Assembly: GCA_902782145.1 (NCBI GenBank)
Contig: CACZLZ010000009.1
Coordinates: 1-64,000, forward strand
Direction of reading: 5' to 3'
DNA from: an uncultured Aeromonadales bacterium
Lineage (GTDB): Bacteria; Pseudomonadota; Gammaproteobacteria; Enterobacterales; Succinivibrionaceae
Length of the DNA: 64,000 bases
Shown: positions 1 to 8,721 of the stretch, in pieces
Position numbering within the stretch: the stretch's first letter is position 1
Layout: each line of letters begins with the position of its first letter
The notes under the pieces: generated by a model
The model's database searches: none
Seen by the model: only the letters and a program-made list of their open reading frames with translations
Told to the model about the DNA's origin: nothing
Translations under genes and position numbers: made by a program

Positions 1-163
1 GTGACTTGCATAGTGGCCTCATAACAATAAATAAAAATCACAGTGTTTCATTTATTGTTATATGTAGAATCAATTAAAATGCAATAGAAATTTTAAAAAT
101 TTTTCTCACCATTTGGGAAAACCAAAAAAATTTTTTTAAATGCTAAAAGTATAGACTGTATAA

Positions 164-487
164 GGATCTTTTGATTTTGAAAAAATTTTCGTCACTCATT
201 ATGGTATTACACAACAGCGAAGAAGTAAACAGTTAATTATTCACTTATACGTAGCATTACCTTTCTTTGAATTTCTAAAATCAGAGAAAGAGGAAGTGGA
301 AAGCAAAACTGGCTTATCATTTGAGTGGCGCAACCTTGACAACAGAGGCGCAATGGATGTAATTAAAGATGCAGACCTAGATGATATTAATAAACGAGAA
401 GAACAATTTGAATGGCTGATTACCAAAATGTGCTCGATAAAGCAAGTTTTTTTGGAATACAAAAAAATGTTTAAAGAAAATCAGTGA
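164..487 (+). pseudogene. Relic of a DUF4268-type protein (C-terminal end)
   Basis: An open frame runs from just after a stop at 161-163 to the stop ending at 487. It has no convincing start; the first usable codon is a GTG at 296. The end of the translation (GLSFEWRNLDN, then a run of charged residues, then EWLITKMCSIKQVF) resembles the C-terminal part of DUF4268 domains, which are PD-(D/E)XK-like and often linked to restriction or defence genes. Only about 105 codons remain, so the rest of the gene is missing. Base composition is AT-rich, unlike the bulk of the window. The family call is from memory of the motif pattern and is moderate. Confidence 0.45.
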
Positions 488-911
488 GATATCATTCCTG
501 GTGAGTCGCAGTTACCAAATCTTGCGCAAAAAGTCGATCGATTATTATGATACGCACAATAATTTTATGAATGTCGCAGAATCGGCAGCATCATTATATT
601 CTCGACTGATTTCACTCAATCAATGAGTTACTTTCCTTTCAAATTAAACCCTCCCCAACAGGAGGATTTTTTTACATCAGTTTTCTGTCAACACAAAACT
701 CAAAACCATACTCATCATTGATAATTAGTGATTATAATTAATAAAGTTTATCTTTCATTGCAACCCCGGCGACTCTATCAACCAATTTGAACTGTCGTAC
801 AAAGATCCCTTCCATGTACTCCACACTTGACTAAACTCACCCGTTGTGGTACAAGAAACCAAATAAACTCGAAGTAAACTTGCTTGATTAATCCACTTGG
901 TGAGATGGGCC
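488..911. other. AT-rich intergenic DNA, no intact gene seen
   Basis: Apart from the hairpin at 649-673 I see no supported gene here. Short frames on both strands have no recognisable product. Low GC and low GATC density set it apart from native DNA, consistent with acquired and decaying sequence. Confidence 0.4.
649..673 (+). terminator. Rho-independent terminator
   Basis: CCTCC (650-654) and GGAGG (661-665) form a short stem around a six-base loop. It is followed by A and seven T (667-673). No intact gene lies directly upstream, so it may be left over from a decayed gene in this AT-rich stretch. Confidence 0.5.
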
Positions 912-1163
912 ATGAAACCTGACACTGTTACCTGCTCTTTTGTTGTGGACAAAAAAACTTACAACGCCTACAAGAGCATTATTGCCGGTTATGGCCAGAG
1001 TGTTAAAAATAACATCATTGAGCATATGCAGAATGTGATCAATTATGGAATTGCTAATGCTGAAACTATTGCAGCCATTAAGGAAGTTGAAGAATTAGAA
1101 AAAGCTCCAAACAAAAAAGTCTACAATACTTTTGAAGAAATACTGGAGGAGTTAGACGGGTAA
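912..1163 (+). CDS. RelB/DinJ-type antitoxin, orphan
   Basis: An 83-residue protein starting at ATG 912 (MKPDTVTCSF); a TTG at 897 is a possible earlier start. The N-terminal half looks like the short strand plus helices of a ribbon-helix-helix DNA-binding domain. The tail (NAETIAAIKEVEELEK, then FEEILEEL) is the typical toxin-wrapping tail of RelB/DinJ antitoxins, with its ETxxAxxEaEE and EELxxEL patterns. Family members repress their own operon and neutralise a RelE/YafQ-type RNase. No toxin gene follows: the 143 bases before the next gene hold no plausible frame. It is therefore an orphan antitoxin, or the toxin has been lost. Confidence 0.6.
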   Translation: MKPDTVTCSFVVDKKTYNAYKSIIAGYGQSVKNNIIEHMQNVINYGIANAETIAAIKEVEELEKAPNKKVYNTFEEILEELDG

Positions 1164-1306
1164 AATCTTAAACACTTTCAGTTCGGACGTTATCAGACTC
1201 ATAAGATCCACTGACTCAAACCTAGTGACCATTATCCGCAAGTCCCGCAAGCCCTCTCTGCCCAACTGCTAATCTAAAAACGAATTGAGTTCACCTTGGA
1301 GAAAAA

Positions 1307-3067
1307 ATGTTGAAACCAATAAGCCTTGGCTCAGAAGTGTTTCATAAACTGATTGAAAGCAACAGTTATTACGTGGACAAAACGGACCTTATTAGGACCG
1401 TATTCAAAGATGACACAGCGGACGTCATGCTCATCACACGGCCCAGGCGCTTCGGCAAAACACTTACCATGACCACCTTCTGGGATTTCCTGTCTCTGGA
1501 TCCTCTGAACCCAGGGGACACCACACGGCAGAACAAATGGTTCCAAGAAACCGCTATTTTTGCAGACAAAGAATTCTGCAGAGAGTATATGGGAAAGTTT
1601 CCCGTGATCTTCCTGACTCTCAAATCTGTTGGCTACGCTAACTTTCAGGACTCCTACAACGAACTGGCCTTTCTTGTCTCCTCCCTGGCAAAAAGTTTTA
1701 TATATCTGGAGTCCGAGGATATTCTGAATGAAACTGACAAGCAGACATTCCGTACTCTCCTGAATTACGAACTGCTGAGGGATCCAAAGGACAAATCCCA
1801 TCTTGCCAATTCCCTTAAGACACTGACGGAACTCCTTGCAAAGTATCACGGGATAAATCCCATTCTTCTCATCGACGAATATGACGTACCCATCGCCAAG
1901 GCCGCCCATCACGGCTACTATCGTGAAATGATCGATGTCATCAGTCCGTTCCTAAGCAATGCCCTCAAGACCAATCCCCATCTGGGAAAGGCAGTGCTTA
2001 CCGGGTGCCTTAGGGCAGCCAAGGAAAGCATTTTCACAGGTCTCAACAACCTTTCGGTATGTTCCGTCCTCGATCCGGGTGATATGCTCATGTCCACAAG
2101 CATTGGATTCACAGATGAGGAAACTAGGACGGCTCTAGCCTACTACAGTCTTTCAGACTGTTATCAAGAAGTCCAGAAAAACTATGACGGCTATCATTTT
2201 GGCGGCAACCGGATGTACTGCCCCTGGGACGTTATGTCCTTTTGCCGTAGCAACCGCCTAACCGGCGCTCAGTACGCAGTCGCCGACAACTACTGGATAA
2301 ACACCAGTGGCAACGATATCATTGAAGAGTTCATGGGCTTCATTCAACCTGATGACACCGACAAAATGCAGAATCTCCTGGACGGAAAGGCCATCACTGT
2401 CAACGTGAGGAAAGCACTATGCTACGGGGATCTGCAGTGCCACAACATCAGCGACTTCTGGACTTTACTGCTCTACACCGGCTATCTGACCTACGATCCC
2501 CGTCACCGCACCGCGAACAAAGACGAGTACCTCCTGTACATACCTAATGAAGAGATCCGAGACTGTTTCCGTACCAAGATCAAGGATTTCATAGCGGATA
2601 ATCCGGTTATGAAAAACACCACCAGTGAGCTGATAACGGCCATGTTCGAGGGTGATGCCGGCACCATGGAGAACAGGCTCAACACACTGCTGGCCAAGTA
2701 CGTTTCCGTAAGGGATTTTGCCACCAAGGCTCCCCGGGAGAACTACTACCACGGATTCATGAACGGTCTGCTGGTGAACGGGATTTCCCTAATTGAAGAG
2801 CAGAAATCCAATGCTGAGTCCGGAGATGGCTACACCGATCTGATCATCCTATCCGCAGCCACAGACCGGATCGCAATACTGGAGTTGAAGACTGCCGAAC
2901 GGAAATTTGACGACAGGATCTCCAAGGCAGAAAAAGCCATTGAGCAAATTATCAGCAACCGCTATGCAGAGCAGTTTATGGACAACAAGACCATCAAGGC
3001 TGTTTATGCCTACGGGGTCTGCTTCTACAAAAAGAACTGCTCAGTCCAGGTGCGGCGGCTGAAATAA
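1307..3067 (+). CDS. AAA-ATPase-like / PD-(D/E)XK nuclease family protein
   Basis: A 586-residue protein with the AAA-ATPase_like (PF09820) plus PDDEXK_9 (PF08011) architecture that is expanded in many gut anaerobes. The N-terminus has the family signature (YYVDKTDLI, about 21-29) and a P-loop variant RPRRFGKT (45-52). Walker B is LLIDEYD (187-193). Near the C-terminus a D...ExK nuclease-like core is visible: Asp511 and then ELK at 526-528. The start at ATG 1307 is supported by TTGGAG at 1297-1302. The cellular role of this family is not established; a nuclease-like or mobile-element role is commonly inferred. It stands alone just after the AT-rich island and has no operon partner. Confidence 0.85.
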   Translation: MLKPISLGSEVFHKLIESNSYYVDKTDLIRTVFKDDTADVMLITRPRRFGKTLTMTTFWDFLSLDPLNPGDTTRQNKWFQETAIFADKEFCREYMGKFPVIFLTLKSVGYANFQDSYNELAFLVSSLAKSFIYLESEDILNETDKQTFRTLLNYELLRDPKDKSHLANSLKTLTELLAKYHGINPILLIDEYDVPIAKAAHHGYYREMIDVISPFLSNALKTNPHLGKAVLTGCLRAAKESIFTGLNNLSVCSVLDPGDMLMSTSIGFTDEETRTALAYYSLSDCYQEVQKNYDGYHFGGNRMYCPWDVMSFCRSNRLTGAQYAVADNYWINTSGNDIIEEFMGFIQPDDTDKMQNLLDGKAITVNVRKALCYGDLQCHNISDFWTLLLYTGYLTYDPRHRTANKDEYLLYIPNEEIRDCFRTKIKDFIADNPVMKNTTSELITAMFEGDAGTMENRLNTLLAKYVSVRDFATKAPRENYYHGFMNGLLVNGISLIEEQKSNAESGDGYTDLIILSAATDRIAILELKTAERKFDDRISKAEKAIEQIISNRYAEQFMDNKTIKAVYAYGVCFYKKNCSVQVRRLK

Positions 3068-3313
3068 CCCTGGCCTCCTGTCAGACTCTGACCCAGCCCC
3101 AGCCCCAGCCCGTCTCCCGTCCGCAACAGACTCTGCGACTCCAATTCTTCGCAGGAACTGGCTTGCGCCCCAGATCTCAACAACAGTCTCTGCATTCCTG
3201 ACTGCCAGTTCACAGAAGGGCATGGCTGATCTTGGAAGAAGGCGCACCAGCCCCTAATATGGGGGAAACTGCAAAGGTCAGCAGAAAGCAAGATCAGCCT
3301 CAGGAGGTGCCCG

Positions 3314-4147
3314 ATGATCACAAACCCAGCAGATCCCATGAAAAAACCGGAGCCGCGTGCATTCCGCCCCTCCGGCACCATCCTCACCCTGCTCTTCGCC
3401 GCCCTGGTGACCGTCTCCCCCTGCCAGGCCAGGAACGCACCTAATGTGTCCGATCAGGCAACTTCGGGGCAGGAGCAGTCCCAGCCCGCAACCAGGAGCA
3501 GCAGCCCTGCGGACGCCAGCGGCTTTGTCCTCCTCAGCGACGCCGTGCCGGATGCCATCCTGGAGATCCGCTACTATTCCACTTTCAACTTCACCGGCAG
3601 CCGTGTTGACGGCTACCAGGAGCCAGTGGCACTGCTGACCCGGGAAGCTGCCGCAGCCCTCAGGAAAGCCAGCGATGAACTGGTGTCCAAAGGATACCGG
3701 CTCAAGATCTTCGATGCCTACCGGCCCCAGATGGCAGTGGATCATTTCGTGCGCTGGTCCGGGGACACCAATGATGTGGCCATGAAGAAATACTTCTACC
3801 CCGAACTGGACAAGTCCAGGCTGTTCCCTGAAGGTTACATCGCCGCCAAGTCAGGCCACAGCCGGGGAAGCACCGTGGATCTCACTCTGTTTGACATGAA
3901 GCTCCAGAAGGAAGCTGACATGGGTGGAACCTTCGACTATTTTGGCAAGCTGAGCCATCCGGACTACCGGAAGATCACCAAGCAGCAGTATGACAACCGC
4001 ATGCTCCTGCGCCAGGTGATGCTCAAGCACGGGTTCAAGCCCCTGGCCGAGGAATGGTGGCATTTCACCCTGAAGAATGAACCTTACCCCAACACCTACT
4101 TCACCTTTCCGGTGTCCGCCGGCTCCCTGCAAAAACCGGCGAACTGA
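3314..4147 (+). CDS. Exported D-alanyl-D-alanine dipeptidase, copy 1 (VanX/DdpX family, M15D)
   Basis: A 277-residue zinc peptidase that would hydrolyse D-Ala-D-Ala outside the inner membrane. The chosen start (ATG 3314) has AGGAGGT just upstream, conserved with copy 2; an internal ATG at residue 9 begins a classic signal peptide (MKK, hydrophobic core, cleavage near CQA at 37-39). Expected M15D residues are present: Arg137 in AYRP, zinc ligands His182 and Asp189 in the SGHSRGSTVD segment, catalytic Glu247 and ligand His250 in EWWH. Intracellular VanX lacks a signal peptide, so this form probably salvages peptidoglycan dipeptides in the periplasm. No vanHA or dpp genes are adjacent. A closely related copy follows 397 bases downstream. 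Confidence 0.88.
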   Translation: MITNPADPMKKPEPRAFRPSGTILTLLFAALVTVSPCQARNAPNVSDQATSGQEQSQPATRSSSPADASGFVLLSDAVPDAILEIRYYSTFNFTGSRVDGYQEPVALLTREAAAALRKASDELVSKGYRLKIFDAYRPQMAVDHFVRWSGDTNDVAMKKYFYPELDKSRLFPEGYIAAKSGHSRGSTVDLTLFDMKLQKEADMGGTFDYFGKLSHPDYRKITKQQYDNRMLLRQVMLKHGFKPLAEEWWHFTLKNEPYPNTYFTFPVSAGSLQKPAN

Positions 4148-4544
4148 GCCGCACCAGGTTCGGGACTGCGCTCCGCTCATGGCGGCCAGAAGATACCGCA
4201 GCAAAGCCCGATCTCCACTTATGGCGGCTAGAAGATGCCTCAGCACAGACTGGGCTCCGGATCCGGGATGAGAAAAGATGATCTGCCGTCCCCTTCACAT
4301 CAGGGACTGTCGGTCCCGGATCTGAGCAGGAACAATATTGCGCCCCTGATCGTCCAGTCTTCTTCTTGATCCACGGCTGACAGATTGGCTTACATTACAG
4401 TTTGCAATTCACATCAGAAGAGTCCCTGGGAGATTGGATGCAGGCGCCTCAGCCCGCAAGACAGATCAGCCCGTAGGATGAGACAAGATGGGAAGAGCCG
4501 GAAAAGCTCTCCAGACAGCAAGATCAGCACTCAGGAGGTGCCCG
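4148..4544. repeat. Spacer between the dipeptidase copies, with a 42-base direct repeat
   Basis: ATGGCGG followed by CCAGAAGAT or CTAGAAGAT begins at 4179 and again at 4221. This is an imperfect direct repeat 42 bases apart, and each unit ends in a similar CAGCA. No gene is seen in the spacer. The last 25 or so bases before the copy 2 start match those before copy 1, so the duplication took in the ribosome binding site. Confidence 0.5.
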
Positions 4545-5378
4545 ATGTTCACACCCTCCGCAGATCCCATGAAAAAGCCGGAGCAGCGGTCAGTCCGCCC
4601 CTCCGGCACCATCCTCACCCTGCTCTTCGCTGCCCTGGTGACCGTCGCCCCCTGCCAGGCCAGGAACGCACTTGATGTTTCCGATCAGGCGTCTTCAGGA
4701 CAGGAGCAGTCCCAGCCCGCAACCAGAAGCAGCGGTCCTACCGACGCCAGCGGCTTTGTCCTCCTCAGCGACGCCGTGCCGGATGCCATCCTGGAGATCC
4801 GCTACTATTCCACCTTCAACTTCACCGGCACCAGGGTTGACGGCTACCAGGAGCCGCTGGCACTGCTGACCCGGGAAGCCGCCGCAGCTCTCAGGAAAGT
4901 CAGCGATGAACTGGTATCCCAGGGCTACCGGCTCAAGATCTTCGACGCCTACCGGCCCCGGATGGCCGTGGATCACTTCGTGCGCTGGTCCCAGGACACC
5001 AGTGACGTGACCATGAAGAAATACTTCTACCCCAATCTGGACAAGTCCATGCTGTTCACTGAAGGCTACATTTCCGCCAAGTCAGGCCACAGCCGGGGAA
5101 GCACTGTGGATCTCACCCTGTTTGACATGAACCTCCAGAAGGAGACGGACATGGGGGGAACCTTCGACTATTTAGACGAATCCAGCCACCCGGACTACAG
5201 TAAGGTCACCAAGCAGCAGTATGACAACCGCATGCTTCTGCGCCAGGTGATGCTTAAGCACGGGTTCAGGGCCGCGCACACGGAATGGTGGCATTTCACC
5301 CTGAAGGAAGAGCCCTATCCCGATACCTATTTCACCTTTCCGGTGGCCACTGACTCGATCCAGAAGCCGGCAAACTGA
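4545..5378 (+). CDS. Exported D-alanyl-D-alanine dipeptidase, copy 2 (VanX/DdpX family, M15D)
   Basis: A 277-residue paralogue of the preceding gene, the same length and aligning without gaps. ATG 4545 is chosen because the AGGAGGT site and the first residues (SADPMKKPE) match copy 1; a longer frame from 4488 lacks such a site. Signal peptide and all catalytic residues are kept: Arg137, His182, Asp189, Glu247, His250. Differences cluster in the mature N-terminus (about 41-66), around 150-175 and at 209-247 (for example TEWWH instead of EEWWH). This looks like a tandem duplication that has diverged while both copies stayed functional. Confidence 0.88.
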   Translation: MFTPSADPMKKPEQRSVRPSGTILTLLFAALVTVAPCQARNALDVSDQASSGQEQSQPATRSSGPTDASGFVLLSDAVPDAILEIRYYSTFNFTGTRVDGYQEPLALLTREAAAALRKVSDELVSQGYRLKIFDAYRPRMAVDHFVRWSQDTSDVTMKKYFYPNLDKSMLFTEGYISAKSGHSRGSTVDLTLFDMNLQKETDMGGTFDYLDESSHPDYSKVTKQQYDNRMLLRQVMLKHGFRAAHTEWWHFTLKEEPYPDTYFTFPVATDSIQKPAN

Positions 5379-5481
5379 GCCGGATCCACTCTGATCTGAA
5401 CTCCCCTCCCGGCAGTCCGATGATGCCGGGATCCGCAGACAGGACCTGACCAGATCTGATCTGCCTGCTCTGCTCCAACTC

Positions 5482-5510
5482 CTGAACTGGGACTCGCTCC
5501 CGGTTCAGTT
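5482..5510 (+). terminator. Possible terminator between convergent genes
   Basis: CTGAACTGGGA (5482-5492) pairs with TCCCGGTTCAG (5498-5508), with one T-G wobble and a five-base loop, followed by TTGTCTTTC. It lies at the 3' end of the second dipeptidase gene and overlaps the stop of the convergent gene. A second perfect 7-bp hairpin (CCCGGCA/TGCCGGG, 5408-5430) lies just before it. Confidence 0.4.
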
Positions 5511-6674
5511 GTCTTTCATGAATGGCTTCACGAAAAACCGATCGATAAGGCTGCACAGGATACTCCTTCTGGTGCTGTCCAGGGTTGAAAACAGCTCCAC
5601 AATGTCCTCACAGTCCGAGGCCCGTCCCACATTCCAGTTGTAATACAGAGGGTACTGCAGCAGCGCCACCCCGGCCAGTTCATCCAATGTGATGCGGCTC
5701 ATTTTGCGCCGCTCCCAGGCCGCCAGGGCCTCCGGTGCCCGGCACCTGACGGCGATGTCATCCGTAAGGCCGTACCCGGCATAGAAGGGCATGCCGTAGC
5801 AGACCACCTTCTTGCCCCGGAGCAGAGCCTCAAAGCCGGAAAGGGAGGTGATGGTGTGCACCTCATCGGCGGCCTCAATACACTCAATGCTGGTGTACTC
5901 CCCGGTGATGATCCGATCGGCATACCGTGCTATGTCCTTCCTGGTGAGCCGATCAGATCGGTTGCCGCTGAGCACATCCGGGTGCACCTTGAAAATGATG
6001 AAGGCCTCGGGATTGAGCCGCCGGACATCCTGCAGGAGCCGGAGATTGTCATAGCCGCAGCCTCCCCGCCGCAATGCGGCGTCCCCGGGAACCTGGGCCG
6101 GCACAAAGATCACCTTCTGGAAGATCCGCTCCCGGGTCTCCTGGCGGCGGACATGATCCTTCAGATCCGCCACATTGGCCAGAAAACTCCTCTCAGGACA
6201 GCGGTAGTACTTGCTGATCCGGTTCTCCACAATCTTCCGGCGCAGCTTGGCACCCCGCTGGGCCAGATCATCCCGATCCTTCCGGAGGCACTGCTCCCGG
6301 ACCAGGATCTCAAAGCGGGAAGGACTCTTGGGATCATAATGGATCCCCTGATCATCCCACACCAAGGAATAGGGATAGTAGAAGTCGGTGCCCAGCCCCA
6401 GGGACCGGACGAAGCCGTCCTCAATCATGAGGATCCTGATCCCCGGCTGGCGCCTGAGCTCGGCAATGCTGCGGCGCTTCTCCTGCCCCCGGACAGAGGA
6501 CGCCCAAAAGGCGGCGGTGATCATCTCACCGCTGCCGGCCGCTGCAGCAGTCAGGGAGGGCAGACGCCGCAGGAAGGACTCCCAGGTGGTGAAAACGCAG
6601 TCAAATCCTGGAAAAAACCTGGCCATAAACCGTTTTTTCCAGAAGGTCATGTCAAGTAAGAAGATCTGCTTCAT
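5505..6674 (-). CDS. KpsC-type capsule glycosyltransferase, single C-terminal-like module
   Basis: A 389-residue protein of the Capsule_synth family (PF05159). KpsC normally has two beta-Kdo transferase modules in about 675 residues and builds the poly-Kdo linker on phosphatidylglycerol for group 2 capsules. Only one module is present here. Its N-terminus (FLLDMTFWKKRFMARFF) resembles the beginning of the second KpsC module, and the hallmark EDGFVRSLGLG is at 85-95. Further motifs are FKVHPD, then SLSGFEALLRGKKVVCYG and PFYAGYGL. The first-module equivalent is in the hybrid gene at 29079-31022. No capsule export genes are nearby. Function as a Kdo transferase is inferred from family. Confidence 0.75.
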   Translation of the reverse strand: MKQIFLLDMTFWKKRFMARFFPGFDCVFTTWESFLRRLPSLTAAAAGSGEMITAAFWASSVRGQEKRRSIAELRRQPGIRILMIEDGFVRSLGLGTDFYYPYSLVWDDQGIHYDPKSPSRFEILVREQCLRKDRDDLAQRGAKLRRKIVENRISKYYRCPERSFLANVADLKDHVRRQETRERIFQKVIFVPAQVPGDAALRRGGCGYDNLRLLQDVRRLNPEAFIIFKVHPDVLSGNRSDRLTRKDIARYADRIITGEYTSIECIEAADEVHTITSLSGFEALLRGKKVVCYGMPFYAGYGLTDDIAVRCRAPEALAAWERRKMSRITLDELAGVALLQYPLYYNWNVGRASDCEDIVELFSTLDSTRRSILCSLIDRFFVKPFMKDN

Positions 6675-7188
6675 CAGAAAAGCTCAAACAAAAAACACCG
6701 CAGGCTGAATCATGCAGATCCGCCTGCTGACAGGGACAACTCCGGCAGAGTACGGCATCCCGGCTCACACCCCCTGCCCAGCCACCCCTATTCCGTTCCG
6801 TACCGTACCGTACCGTTCCGCTCACCGCAGATCCGGAGCGCTTCCCCGGGCATTAGGATCGTCTGCCGGAAAGTTCCGGAACTGTCCCCGGATGCGGGAA
6901 AGCGGGCCACGGCCAGAAAGCCAGTCCTGCTTCAACTCCAACTCCAGTTATATCTCCATCTTCGGAAGCCCGGCAAAAAAGAGACCCGGAAAACACCCGG
7001 GGACGGCAGCAAGGAGTGTGCCTGAATTCCGGGCCGACAGTAAATCCTGCCGTCACAAGGATCTCTGGCTCCGGCTCCCGAACTCCAGTCTGCAGCGGGA
7101 ATTTAGGCTCTTCCGGACCCAGAGCGGTTCCGCCAGCTCTTCCCGTCACAGAGCCGGCTCACAGGCTCCCGGCTCACGGTCGGCGCAG
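6675..7188. other. 514-base intergenic region, no gene supported
   Basis: The reading frame seen here on the plus strand is the start of a long antisense shadow of bioA and has no recognisable product. Contents are low-complexity GC-rich DNA and the pentamer repeat listed separately. Confidence 0.4.
6791..6820. repeat. Six tandem pentamers TWCCG
   Basis: The 30 bases read TTCCG twice, TACCG three times, then TTCCG once, without interruption. This is a short simple repeat in the region upstream of the KpsC-like gene (which starts at 6674 on the minus strand), so copy-number change there could affect its expression. Confidence 0.8.
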
Positions 7189-8535
7189 TCAGTTCTCCCG
7201 GCTCCCCGCACCTGCCCCATGGAAGTCCAGTCCCTCCGCCACAGCACAGCACAGCAGACGGATCTCCTCCTCAGAGGCCACAAAGGGCGGCATCAGGTAG
7301 ATCAGGCGGCCAAAGGGCCGGATCCAGACTCCATGCTCCACAAAGAACTTCTGCAGAGCACCCATGTCCACCGGATCCTTAAGCTCCACCACTCCGATGG
7401 CACCCAGCACCCGGACTTCGGCCACTGCCGGATGTCCGCCCAGGGGCAGCAGTCCCTGCCTGAGCCAGCCATCAATCCGCCGCACCCGCTCCTGCCAGGG
7501 GGAGGACAGCAGCAGATCAACGGAGGCACAGGACACCGCCGCCGCCAGGGGATTGGCCATGAAGGTGGGTCCGTGCATAAGCACCCCAGCCCGGCCGGTG
7601 CAGATCCCCTTCATCACCTTCTCATTGGTCAGCACCGCCGACATGGTCATGAAGCCCCCGGTGAGGGCCTTGCCCAGGGCCATGATATCCGGCACCACCC
7701 CGGCCCAGTGGCAGGCGAAGAGTTTGCCGGTGCGGCCGAAACCCGTGGCGATCTCGTCGAAGATCAGCAGCACCCCGAAATAGTCGCACAGTGCCCGCAC
7801 CTTCCGGAGAAACTCGGGATGGTAGAAGTACATTCCACCGGCACCCTGCACCACCGGCTCCAGGATCACCGCGGCGATCTCCTCATGATGCTCCCGGAGC
7901 ACCTCATACAGTTCATCACAGCAGGCAGGATCCCAGGGATCCCCGAAGCGGCAGGATGGCCGGGAGATGAAGAAGTTGGGAGTGAGGAAATCCCGGTAGA
8001 TGGAATGCATGGATCCTTCCGGATCTGTGACGCTCATGGCCCCGAAAGTGTCCCCGTGGTAACCGCCCCGCAAGGCCAGAAAGCGGGTCCGGGTGCCCTT
8101 GGGACACAGCGTGCCCTGGCACTGCAGGGCCATCTTAAGGCTCACCTCCACTGCCACCGATCCGGAGTCCGCAAAAAACACATACTGGAGGGGCTCCGGC
8201 GTCAGCTCCACCAGCCTTGCGGCCAGCCCGGTGGCACTGGCATGGCGGATCCCGCCGAACATCACATGGGACATTTTCCGGATCTGCTCCTCTGCGGCAT
8301 GCTCCAGTTCCGGAACCCCGTAACCGTGAATGCAGGCCCACCAGGAAGACATGCCGTCCACCAGGCGCCGTCCATCCCGGAGAAAGAGGGAGCACCCCTT
8401 GGCGGACACCACCTCATAGGTGGGAAGGGGGCTGGTAAGGGAAGTGTAGGGATGCCAGACATGGCGCAGATCAAACTGCTCCTCCTTCATTGCCCCGCCC
8501 GCAGCGGCGGATCCCAGATCTGGCAGTGAAGCCAT
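7189..8535 (-). CDS. bioA: Adenosylmethionine-8-amino-7-oxononanoate aminotransferase
   Basis: A 448-residue class III PLP aminotransferase that makes 7,8-diaminopelargonate in biotin synthesis. Recognisable features are HVWHPYTS (25-32), DGMSSWWACIHGYG (60-73), GGYHGDT (157-163), Asp260 in FDEIATGFGRTG and the PLP-binding Lys289 in ALGKALTGG. The WHPY and SSWW motifs favour BioA over other class III enzymes. The start at 8535 has GAGGA about ten bases upstream; residue 16 (MKEEQFDLRHVWHPY) is an alternative closer to the family N-terminus. It is separated from any other bio gene in this window. Confidence 0.92.
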   Translation of the reverse strand: MASLPDLGSAAAGGAMKEEQFDLRHVWHPYTSLTSPLPTYEVVSAKGCSLFLRDGRRLVDGMSSWWACIHGYGVPELEHAAEEQIRKMSHVMFGGIRHASATGLAARLVELTPEPLQYVFFADSGSVAVEVSLKMALQCQGTLCPKGTRTRFLALRGGYHGDTFGAMSVTDPEGSMHSIYRDFLTPNFFISRPSCRFGDPWDPACCDELYEVLREHHEEIAAVILEPVVQGAGGMYFYHPEFLRKVRALCDYFGVLLIFDEIATGFGRTGKLFACHWAGVVPDIMALGKALTGGFMTMSAVLTNEKVMKGICTGRAGVLMHGPTFMANPLAAAVSCASVDLLLSSPWQERVRRIDGWLRQGLLPLGGHPAVAEVRVLGAIGVVELKDPVDMGALQKFFVEHGVWIRPFGRLIYLMPPFVASEEEIRLLCCAVAEGLDFHGAGAGSREN

Positions 8536-8553
8536 CAGAATTCATCCTCATGC

Positions 8554-8597
8554 AAAAAAAAAAACGAACAACCGGAAAACCACTGCCTGTCAGGCAG
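8554..8597 (-). terminator. Possible terminator downstream of the tail-anchored protein gene
   Basis: On the minus strand a CTGCC/GGCAG hairpin (8583-8597) is followed, after about 18 bases, by eleven T (complement of the A run at 8554-8564). The gap between stem and T run makes this a weak intrinsic terminator. It may instead be part of the bioA leader region. Confidence 0.3.
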
Positions 8598-8721
8598 GAG
8601 GTCCAGGCCAGACCTCATGTTCCTGCCAGAGACCCAGTCCCGGTCCCTGCCCTCAGCCTCTCCCGCTCAGGTCCGGAGAGGCGCCATGCGCCCCCTCCTG
8701 GCAGCCCCAGCCACCAGGATG

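Noticed and set aside
755-952. Minus-strand frame overlapping the antitoxin
   Set aside because: No recognisable product and no ribosome site.
6712-8529. 605-codon plus-strand frame opposite bioA
   Set aside because: Shadow of a well-supported gene; Pro/His/Gln-rich translation with no family features.
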